In this document: one piece after another, positions 43,188 to 49,775 of the stretch
Layout: the number at the start of each line of letters is the position of its first letter
Position numbering within the stretch: the first letter of the stretch is position 1
Assembly: GCA_045629285.1 (NCBI GenBank)
Contig: JAZQQY010000034.1
Span: 1 to 64,000 of the forward strand
Direction: 5' to 3'
DNA from: UBA1723 sp045629285
GTDB taxonomy: Bacteria > Bacteroidota > Bacteroidia > Bacteroidales > Paludibacteraceae
Length of the DNA stretch: 64,000 nucleotides
Position numbers and translations under genes: made by a program
The notes under the pieces: model-generated
The model's database searches: none
The model's input: only the letters and a program-made list of their open reading frames with translations
Told to the model about the DNA's origin: nothing

Positions 43188-44339
43188 ATGAGATTTTCAG
43201 TGAATAGCGACGAGTTGATGGCTCGTCTTACAGCAACAAGCCGCGTTATGGCTTCAAAGACGGCGTTACCAATTCTCGACAATTTCCTTTTTAATTTGAC
43301 AGACAGTACATTAGAGTTGACAGCTTCCGACGGCGAGACTTCCATGGCAACAAGAATGGATGTTGAGAACGTAGAAGGCTCAGGAATGATTGCGTTGCCA
43401 GCAAAACTTTTGTTGGATACATTTAAGGTACTTCACGGCAGAACAGTCGACTTTGATATCGACATGAATACTTACGCTGTTAAGTTGACTTCTGGTTCGT
43501 GGAAAGCTGAATACAATGGTGTAGACGGAGAGGCTTATCCAAAACTAACATCTTTGGATCCAAGCAACACTAACACTGTCCGCATGCAGGCACAGACACT
43601 ATCATTGGGAATCTCACACACTATTTTCGCAGTCAGCACAGATACTCTTCGTCCTACAATGATGGGTATCTATCTAGATATCGATGCAGCTGAGAACAAG
43701 ATTACATTTGTCGCAACAGATATGTTCCACCTATCACAGGTTAAGTGTTCGATTGTTGAGGCTTCTGGCAACTGCTCGGTAATCCTTCCTGCAAATGCGG
43801 CAAAATTGTTGAAGGCTATCCTTGGTAAAGAGGGTGAGGATGTTGTCGTATCGTGGGATTCAAAGAATATCTTGTTTGAGCTTAACGACTTCACATTAGT
43901 TTGCCGTCAGATCGAGGGCAACTTCCCTAACTATAAGAATGCAATCTCAATACAGTGGAACAAGGAGTTGGTGATCGACCGTAATTCATTGATTTCAGCT
44001 GTTCGTCATATTGAGCCATTTGCAGAGCAGTCAAATAAGGGAGTTAAGTTTGACGTTCGTGAAAACCAGATCACAGTGTCGGCACAGAGTTTGGATTTCG
44101 GAACTGCTGCAACTGAGGATGTCGTTTGCGCATACAGTGGTGAGCCATTTGAGATGACATTCAAGACAGAGTCTATCACAAATTTCTGCTCTTACATGGA
44201 GACATCTGATGTAGTAATGAAGATTGAAAGCCCATACCGTGGTGTAGTGGTTGAACCATTGTTCAATACTTCTGAGGATGGAGATGATCAGCAGAACTAC
44301 GAGATGCTTTGCTTGGTAATGCCAATGACAACTCTATAA
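43188..44339 (+). CDS. dnaN: DNA polymerase III beta sliding clamp
   Basis: This 383-aa protein has the three-domain clamp pattern: SNxDELMARLTATSRVMASKTALPILDNFLF, TASDGETSMATRM, TDTLRPTMMGIYLDI, FVATDMFHLSQ, and a C-terminal LCLVMPMTTL. It encircles DNA and tethers the replicative polymerase. It is not linked to dnaA here. The next gene, a DnaQ-like exonuclease, starts 10 bp after the stop, so clamp and proofreading functions are co-expressed. Confidence 0.95.
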   Translation: MRFSVNSDELMARLTATSRVMASKTALPILDNFLFNLTDSTLELTASDGETSMATRMDVENVEGSGMIALPAKLLLDTFKVLHGRTVDFDIDMNTYAVKLTSGSWKAEYNGVDGEAYPKLTSLDPSNTNTVRMQAQTLSLGISHTIFAVSTDTLRPTMMGIYLDIDAAENKITFVATDMFHLSQVKCSIVEASGNCSVILPANAAKLLKAILGKEGEDVVVSWDSKNILFELNDFTLVCRQIEGNFPNYKNAISIQWNKELVIDRNSLISAVRHIEPFAEQSNKGVKFDVRENQITVSAQSLDFGTAATEDVVCAYSGEPFEMTFKTESITNFCSYMETSDVVMKIESPYRGVVVEPLFNTSEDGDDQQNYEMLCLVMPMTTL

Positions 44340-44349
44340 TTTTCGTCGT

Positions 44350-45111
44350 ATGAAATTGAATCTTACTAAGCCTCTTATCTTTTTTGATTTGGAGTCTACA
44401 GGAGTGGATGTGGCTAAGGATAGAATCGTAGAGATTTCATATTTGAAGATTCATCCGAACGGCATGGAGGAGCAGAAAACGATTCGTATCAATCCTGACA
44501 TGCCTATTCCTGCCAAGTCGACAGCCATCCATCATATTAAAGATGAGGATGTCGCAGATTGTCCGAAGTTTAAGGAGGTGGCACACCAGATTGCAAATGA
44601 TTTTGCTGGTTGTGATATTGCAGGCTACAACTCAAACAAGTTTGATATTCCGATGTTGGTTGAGGAAATGTTGCGTTGCGACATTGATTTGAATATCCGT
44701 AAGCATAGCATGGTGGATGTTCAGACGATTTTCCATAAGAAAGAAGCACGTACACTTTCTGCTGCTTATCGATTCTATTGTGATCAGGAGTTGGTAGGAG
44801 CTCACGGTGCTATGGCAGATACTCTTGCAACATACGAAGTGTTGAAGGCCCAACTCGACAGATATCCTGATTTGGAGAACGACATCAAATGGTTGTCAAA
44901 ATTTTCAACTCAGAAGAGAGTCGTGGATTTTGAAGGACGTTTTATCTTTAACGAAAAAGATGAAGTCGTTGTTAATTTCGGAAAGCACAAGGGCAAGAAA
45001 CTAAAGGAAGTTTTTGAAACTGACCCTGGATATTACGGTTGGATTCAAAGAGGAGAATTCAGCCTCGACACCAAGAGATGTGCGACGCTAGTGAAGTTGG
45101 GACAATTGTAG
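44350..45111 (+). CDS. DnaQ-like 3'-5' exonuclease (DEDDh)
   Basis: This 253-aa protein has the exonuclease motifs FFDLESTG (Exo I, Asp/Glu), GYNSNKFDIPML (Exo II) and HGAMADTLAT (Exo IIIe, with the DEDDh His and Asp), followed by a C-terminal extension with VNFGKHKGKKLKEVFETDPGYYGWI, a small domain seen in Bacteroidetes proofreading exonucleases. It probably serves as the epsilon-like proofreading subunit of the replicase. Its coupling to dnaN supports this. Confidence 0.88.
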   Translation: MKLNLTKPLIFFDLESTGVDVAKDRIVEISYLKIHPNGMEEQKTIRINPDMPIPAKSTAIHHIKDEDVADCPKFKEVAHQIANDFAGCDIAGYNSNKFDIPMLVEEMLRCDIDLNIRKHSMVDVQTIFHKKEARTLSAAYRFYCDQELVGAHGAMADTLATYEVLKAQLDRYPDLENDIKWLSKFSTQKRVVDFEGRFIFNEKDEVVVNFGKHKGKKLKEVFETDPGYYGWIQRGEFSLDTKRCATLVKLGQL

Positions 45112-45154
45112 GAATTCGAAATGCAAAATTCGGAATGCTAAATTATGAATACGT

Positions 45155-45186
45155 AGAGACGTGGCGTGCTGCGTCTCTTTTTTTTA
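45155..45186 (+). terminator. Intrinsic terminator after the exonuclease gene
   Basis: AGAGACG - 10-nt loop - CGTCTCT followed by a T-run. Just upstream (45117-45145) is a short degenerate repeat of the type GAAATGCAAAATTC / GGAATGC that recurs inside the next gene. Confidence 0.8.
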
Positions 45187-45214
45187 ATAACTGCGTCACT
45201 TTTTAATTATCAAA

Positions 45215-45940
45215 ATGCCAAACCATATATTTCAATTTAAGCAATTCTCTATAGACCAGTCGCTATGTGCGATGAAAGTCGGCACAGATGGAGTGACGTT
45301 AGGCGCAATCGCTGATGTTGAGAAGGCCAAGAGAGTGCTTGACATCGGTTGTGGCACAGGATTGTTGTGTCTCATGACGGCGCAGAGGAATGCGTCGGCT
45401 GAGATTATTGGAATAGATATTGATGCCGATGCAGTGCGTGGAGCGACGCAGAATGTTGAGGCTTCTAAATGGTCTGGCAGAATCACGATCGTAGGGAAAT
45501 CATTGCAGGAGTTTATAGCAACAGTACCGTCGACATTCGACAAGATAATCACCAATCCTCCATATTTTGAGGACAGCTTAAAAGCTCCAAAAGCAAGCAG
45601 AACATTGGCAAGACATACCGACAGTTTGCCATTTACTGAGTTGGCATCCTCCGTGTCGACGTTGCTGAGCGACGACGGATCCTTATCCATCATCCTGCCA
45701 ACCGACGCACATGATAAGTTTGAGATGATCGCCGAGCAGTACGGATTATATTTAAGAAAGAAGACGTTGGTTTATCCCAAACCAGGAGCTGAAGCCAAGA
45801 GAACAGTGGGAGAGTTTGTGAAATGCGGAATGCGAAATGCGGAATGCAAAATTAATGAACTCACAATAGAGACTGACGTTCGTCACCAATATACAGAGGA
45901 TTATATAAAGTTGACGAAGGAGTTTTATTTGAAATTTTGA
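45215..45940 (+). CDS. trmN6: tRNA1(Val) adenine-37 N6-methyltransferase (TrmN6/YfiC family)
   Basis: This 241-aa protein has an SAM-binding site VLDIGCGTGLLCLM, acidic loop GIDIDADAV, and catalytic NPPYF (residues about 110-115). The N-terminus FQFKQFSIDQSLCAMKVGTDGVTLGA is typical of the family. A stretch around residues 204-216 (CGMRNAECKIN) is encoded by a GGAATGC/GAAATGC repeat like that in the intergenic DNA 0.7 kb upstream, and looks like an in-frame repeat insertion in a surface loop. Confidence 0.85.
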   Translation: MPNHIFQFKQFSIDQSLCAMKVGTDGVTLGAIADVEKAKRVLDIGCGTGLLCLMTAQRNASAEIIGIDIDADAVRGATQNVEASKWSGRITIVGKSLQEFIATVPSTFDKIITNPPYFEDSLKAPKASRTLARHTDSLPFTELASSVSTLLSDDGSLSIILPTDAHDKFEMIAEQYGLYLRKKTLVYPKPGAEAKRTVGEFVKCGMRNAECKINELTIETDVRHQYTEDYIKLTKEFYLKF

Positions 45941-45964
45941 AGGTGGAATGAGTGTGGACTCAAT

Positions 45965-46171
45965 GTGTATATCGAGTTAAGAGTGGTCAAGTTGGCCACT
46001 CTTTGTTTTCTGTTTATCGCCCGTCTTAACAAGTTTAATGAAGTAGCCAAGACACCGATAGAGGAGTGGATGGCATTTCTAAAGGAAGGAGTTATTCGTA
46101 AAGGTACGACTACGCCTGGACTTAAAGAGGCGGAGGAAAAACTTCGTGTTGGCAACATGATTGACAATTGA
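45965..46171 (+). pseudogene. Remnant of a PD-(D/E)XK nuclease-family transposase
   Basis: Only about 68 codons remain. The part ARLNKFNEVAKTPIEEWMAF..KEG, then GLKEAEEKL, matches the C-terminal end of the PD-(D/E)XK (Rpn-like) transposase family common in Bacteroidetes (typically ...TPLDEWLYFLK...GLKEAKEKL). The catalytic N-terminal part is missing, so this is a decayed fragment. It lies in an otherwise gene-free interval of about 320 bp. Confidence 0.6.
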
Positions 46172-46215
46172 AGAGATTGAAAAATTATAATCTCATCTAT
46201 TTGCAATATGGAAAT

Positions 46216-46252
46216 AATGCTGAATTGGGAAATTCTCAATTCAGCATTTTGC
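46216..46252. terminator. Bidirectional terminator between convergent genes
   Basis: A 12-bp perfect stem (AATGCTGAATTG / CAATTCAGCATT, 9-nt loop) lies between the plus-strand remnant and the minus-strand YjbR-family gene. Confidence 0.75.
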
Positions 46253-46261
46253 GTTTATAAT

Positions 46262-46618
46262 TTAGCATTGTTCCAACGCCGCCTTTTCCTTCTTAGTCAA
46301 TTTATTATAGACTAACTCGTAAGCTTTATCCGCAAGAGACTTCACCAATTCCGATGTCATCTCTGCGTCGTCGAGATGAATCTGCATCCAAAGACGTTTA
46401 TGCCAATGCCAGGCCTGTTCAATAGCCGAGTACTCCGCTACCATCTCATCGAAAAGATCCGCGTCGCATTTCAATACAAGAAGATTAGGCACAGTCAACG
46501 GAAGACCGGCAAAAATCTTTCCACCGACTCTGAAAGTCACATAATCGTCGCCAAAAGGCATATCTTCTGTTGCATGAGGCTTGCTTAAACAGTAAATTCG
46601 AGCGTCTTCGATAGTCAT
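46262..46618 (-). CDS. MmcQ/YjbR family protein
   Basis: This 118-aa protein matches the MmcQ/YjbR (CyaY-like fold) family: an N-terminal IEDARIYCLSKPHATEDMPFGDDYVTFRVGGKIFA, then VLKCDA and a W-rich segment AWHWHKRLWMQIHLDD. It may bind DNA; its biological role is not established. It is monocistronic on the minus strand, with a TAACTTTG box 21 bp before its ATG. Confidence 0.88.
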   Translation of the reverse strand: MTIEDARIYCLSKPHATEDMPFGDDYVTFRVGGKIFAGLPLTVPNLLVLKCDADLFDEMVAEYSAIEQAWHWHKRLWMQIHLDDAEMTSELVKSLADKAYELVYNKLTKKEKAALEQC

Positions 46619-46639
46619 ATCTATAAGATTTTGTTAGTG

Positions 46640-46647
46640 CAAAGTTA
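46640..46647 (-). promoter_or_regulatory. -7 box of the YjbR-family gene
   Basis: Minus-strand TAACTTTG, a perfect TAnnTTTG, 21 bp upstream of the ATG; the -33 element is not clear. Just beyond (46659-46680) are three copies of GTTTCA in a 7-bp period. Confidence 0.5.
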
Positions 46648-46856
46648 AGAAATTTTTGGTTTCAAGTTTCATGTTTCAGGATCCATGCCAACCAAATTCC
46701 GTGCCAAAATTTGTTTTCAAATCTCAAAATTCATTATGAAAAATGAAAATCCGAGTAAAATCAGGAAAGAAACCAAAAATGGTCTGAAAATAATTTGGAA
46801 ATTTATATTGCTGATTTATAGTTAAATATAAACTTTTATTAAGATTTTATTAAAAA

Positions 46857-46893
46857 TTGGCATGCAAAAAGCAAAGTTGGCACGGTTTTTGTA
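46857..46893 (+). promoter_or_regulatory. Two tandem sigma-54-like -24/-12 elements
   Basis: TGGCATG-N4-AAGCA (46858-46873) keeps GG and GC at the exact 10-bp gap. TGGCACG-N4-TTGTA (46878-46893) has a perfect -24 half and a near-perfect -12 half (GT instead of GC). They are 20 bp apart. No coding gene follows for 350 bp; a hairpin terminator does. Confidence 0.5.
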
Positions 46894-46902
46894 GTATATA
46901 TA

Positions 46903-47020
46903 GTGAACGTCGTGATGACGTGTTCATTTTGTAGTTTAGTCCTAATATTAAATCCTTTTGTGCTACATTAAATGTGTAGTAAAAATAGAGATATTAGAGT
47001 AATCTAGTATCTCTTTTTTT
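46903..47020 (+). ncRNA. Candidate small RNA of about 118 nt
   Basis: The start is inferred from the second sigma-54-like element. The 3' end is a strong terminator: AGAGATATTAGA (46987-46998) pairs with TCTAGTATCTCT (47003-47014) with one G-T pair, then a T-run. Two smaller hairpins lie inside (GAAC..GTC/GACGTGTTC near 46905-46925; CTACA/TGTAG near 46963-46979). An 18-codon ORF at 46915 is probably chance. No known RNA family is recognised. Confidence 0.45.
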
Positions 47021-47250
47021 GTTTATTCCTATTTGTCATGTGTTTGTTTAAAAATGCAATAATTTGGATGAATGGGTATTCCTATTGATGTTTATTAGCA
47101 TTTTTTTGTATAATTGTTAATAAATGCCTAGAAAATATAGTAAAAGTTTAAAAATTATAACTTACTTTGCAAATTGTTCAAGTGGCATTAAGTCACAAAT
47201 GAAAAAAAATGAAAAAGGATAATATTATTTAAGAATAGACTTGTTTATCT
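47021..47250 (+). promoter_or_regulatory. AT-rich leader of the PD40-OmpA gene
   Basis: No gene is seen. TTACTTTG (47162-47169) deviates by one base from TAnnTTTG and is the best promoter candidate; it would give a leader of about 75 nt. Confidence 0.3.
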
Positions 47251-48624
47251 ATGTTTGCGAATAGTAAGAAAATAATTTTGGCTCTGATTGCAGCGGTAGC
47301 ATTTGCACTTCCGTCGTTTGCCGTGCATGAAGAATTCACAGAAGGATATGAGTTTTCTTCGTCTCAGGCCAGTTCAAAGATGCAGGAGCGTCCAATGTCA
47401 TTATATAAAGATGGTAAGGTTGTATTCTTCAAGGGTGATAGCGCTTATATGGCAAGAATCGGTGATACATACGAATTGGTAGACATCGAGCCATGTCCAG
47501 AGTTGCAGGATCTTGGAATTGAGGGAACATTCGCTTATGATCAAAAGCGTCGTACAATATATTTTGCAAAGACGGATGAGGTAGGAAACTCAGATTTGTA
47601 CGAGTCAAAATGGATGGCTGGAGCTTATACAGAGCCTGTAAAACTAGAAATCCAAGGTTTGAACAAGGTTCGTAAGCCAATCAAAGGTACTTCAGCAGTA
47701 AATGCTGGATGGACTTACCGTTACAATAGAATTTCAGGATTCTTCAATCCTACTATTGCAAAGGGCGGAGACAGAATCTATTTTTCTGCAGATTTTCCAA
47801 AGAAAAGTTTTGGAGGACGAGACATCTGGTATATAGATAGAGGTAAGGCGACAGACAACGTACGTTGGCAGATGCCTGAGAATGCAAGTGATAGTATTAT
47901 TCCTATGAATTCAAACGCGCGTGATGACTATGCGTGGTGTTACAACGATACATTGCTATATTTCGCATCCAATCGTGGAGGTGGATATGGTGGTTTGGAT
48001 ATCTACGTATCTCGTTTGAAGAATATCACACGTGAGTTTACTGATACAGCTTCAGGTCAGGTTACTAAGATTGAGAAGGAGATTTGGGATACACCAGTTC
48101 ATTTGGATTCTGTATTCAATTCTAGTTCAAACGATTATAACATGATCGGTTCTCCAAAGATCTGTTTGTTCATGTCTAACAGAACAGGAGGTAAGGGTAG
48201 TGATGATATCTATCGTCCGGCTCCGTTCGTTGCGACTCGTGAGCCTGAACTTGTACCAGACTTCACTATTGACGAGCCTAAGGGCTTCCACTGGGTGCTA
48301 ATGTTCTTCGATTTCAACGACGCTACAATGAAACCAGAGTATGAGGCTCAGTTGGATGAGTTGGTTAGCGCAATGCAGGAGTTCCCTGGTGTGACATTTG
48401 AGGTTTCAGGACATACCGATGCCCGTGGATCTGATACATATAACGTTAAGTTGTCTCAGAAGCGTGCCGACTATATCAAGGGTATGTTGATCAACCGTGG
48501 TTTGGATCCAAGCAAGTTGGTTTCTGTAGGACGTGGATTCCACGATCCGGTAATTCCAAATGCACAGACAGAGGCTGAGCATGAGCAGAACCGTCGTGCC
48601 GATATTAAGATTTTGAATGAATAA
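47251..48624 (+). CDS. PD40-OmpA envelope protein (T9SS-associated type)
   Basis: This 457-aa protein has a signal peptide ending LPSFA (about 25), a PD40 propeller with GDRIYFSADFPKKSFGGRDIWY and DTLLYFASNRGGGYGGLDIY, and a C-terminal OmpA domain with FEVSGHTDARGSDTYNVKLSQKRADYIKGML that binds peptidoglycan. It is the complete paralogue of the 28476 protein, which lacks the OmpA part. Both precede a PorP/SprF gene, so this pair probably forms a second outer-membrane assembly linked to type IX export. Confidence 0.85.
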   Translation: MFANSKKIILALIAAVAFALPSFAVHEEFTEGYEFSSSQASSKMQERPMSLYKDGKVVFFKGDSAYMARIGDTYELVDIEPCPELQDLGIEGTFAYDQKRRTIYFAKTDEVGNSDLYESKWMAGAYTEPVKLEIQGLNKVRKPIKGTSAVNAGWTYRYNRISGFFNPTIAKGGDRIYFSADFPKKSFGGRDIWYIDRGKATDNVRWQMPENASDSIIPMNSNARDDYAWCYNDTLLYFASNRGGGYGGLDIYVSRLKNITREFTDTASGQVTKIEKEIWDTPVHLDSVFNSSSNDYNMIGSPKICLFMSNRTGGKGSDDIYRPAPFVATREPELVPDFTIDEPKGFHWVLMFFDFNDATMKPEYEAQLDELVSAMQEFPGVTFEVSGHTDARGSDTYNVKLSQKRADYIKGMLINRGLDPSKLVSVGRGFHDPVIPNAQTEAEHEQNRRADIKILNE

Positions 48625-48647
48625 GAAGTAGAGGAGGACAATACATT

Positions 48648-49598
48648 ATGAAAACGAGATTTTTAGCAATTTGCGTAGCTTTATTCAGCGCAATATCGGC
48701 TTTCGCGCAAAGAGATTTGATGCTATCTCAGCAGTTCTTCTCTCGATTGAACTTCAACCCGGCTGCAACTGGTAACAGCGACGATATCGATTTCTTCTTG
48801 ATCGGTCGTTGGCAGTGGGCGAATGTTGAGGATTCTCCGAAAGATGGAGTGTTCAATGTCAGCAACTATGTTGAATCGATCCGTTCTGGTTTCGGTATCT
48901 CTATGAGTTACGACGACTTGGGTATTGCTAACCACACATTCATTTGCAAGCCAGCATACGCATATCACGTTAATATGAACGAGAGTATGTTGCTTTCAAT
49001 GGGTCTTTCTTTTGGTGTTCTTTATCATTCTTGGGATCCAGAAGACCATAGAGTGATCGATCCTTGGGAGGTTGGTTTGCCATCATTCCCTAATGAGGCG
49101 GAGAAGAAATTCAGCCCAGATATGGATTTTGGTATGGAGTTGGCTACACCAAAGTTGATGTTCGGTGCTTCTATCGTTCATATTTTGAACAACGAAGAAA
49201 AAGTAACGACTTCTGTTCCTGGACGTCAGTTCTATTTGTATTCAAGAGCAACTCTTTCTCCATCTGATGTTTTGGCATTGTGTCCAGCAATCGTGTTCAT
49301 GCATCGTAACAGTGTGAGCAAGGTGGAGCTTAACCTACAGGCTTTCTTCAACAGAAAGATTTGGGGAGGTTTGACTTATCGTCCTGATGTTGGTTCCGGC
49401 TCTTGGTTCTCATCAAACGATTTGACATTCACAATCGGTATGGAGAAGAATCGTCTTCGTTTCGGTTATGCATTCAACCTAGGTTTGGGTGATATCGCTA
49501 AGTTGTCAAGCCAGTCTCATGAGGTTATGATCTCTTACAGAATACCTAAGAAGAAGGCTAAGTACCAGAGATTCTTGGAGGACGACGATTTCGAATAA
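48648..49598 (+). CDS. PorP/SprF family outer-membrane protein
   Basis: This 316-aa protein has a signal peptide ending SAFAQ and the family start RDLMLSQQFFSRLNFNPAATGNSDDIDFF, then barrel strands up to SHEVMISYRIPKKK. It is a paralogue of the 29417 protein. It starts 23 bp after the PD40-OmpA gene. No type B cargo gene follows here, unlike at 30390. Confidence 0.88.
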   Translation: MKTRFLAICVALFSAISAFAQRDLMLSQQFFSRLNFNPAATGNSDDIDFFLIGRWQWANVEDSPKDGVFNVSNYVESIRSGFGISMSYDDLGIANHTFICKPAYAYHVNMNESMLLSMGLSFGVLYHSWDPEDHRVIDPWEVGLPSFPNEAEKKFSPDMDFGMELATPKLMFGASIVHILNNEEKVTTSVPGRQFYLYSRATLSPSDVLALCPAIVFMHRNSVSKVELNLQAFFNRKIWGGLTYRPDVGSGSWFSSNDLTFTIGMEKNRLRFGYAFNLGLGDIAKLSSQSHEVMISYRIPKKKAKYQRFLEDDDFE

Positions 49599-49620
49599 TA
49601 GATTTTATTTACAAGTATAT

Positions 49621-49654
49621 AAGTGGAGGATCTTGAATGGTTCTCCACTTTTTT
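49621..49654 (+). terminator. Intrinsic terminator after porP-like gene
   Basis: AAGTGGAG / CTCCACTT stem with a 14-nt loop and a T-run. A period-8 degenerate repeat (GATGTAAAAT/GTAAGATGT) follows at 49658-49682. Confidence 0.85.
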
Positions 49655-49715
49655 ATGTAAGATGTAAAATGTAAGATGTGCAATCTTGGCGTCGGATAGG
49701 TTTTAGGTTAAATCG

Positions 49716-49746
49716 TTTATCTTTTCACGGAAATTTTGTATATTTG
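49716..49746 (+). promoter_or_regulatory. Promoter of parC
   Basis: TTTA (49716-49719), 19 bp, TATATTTG (49739-49746), 29 bp before the parC ATG. Confidence 0.65.
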
Positions 49747-49775
49747 GAGGCTATTTTATGTAATATTTCTAGTGT

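Noticed and set aside
46915..46971. 18-codon hydrophobic ORF inside the small RNA candidate
   Set aside because: No ribosome site and a length expected by chance.
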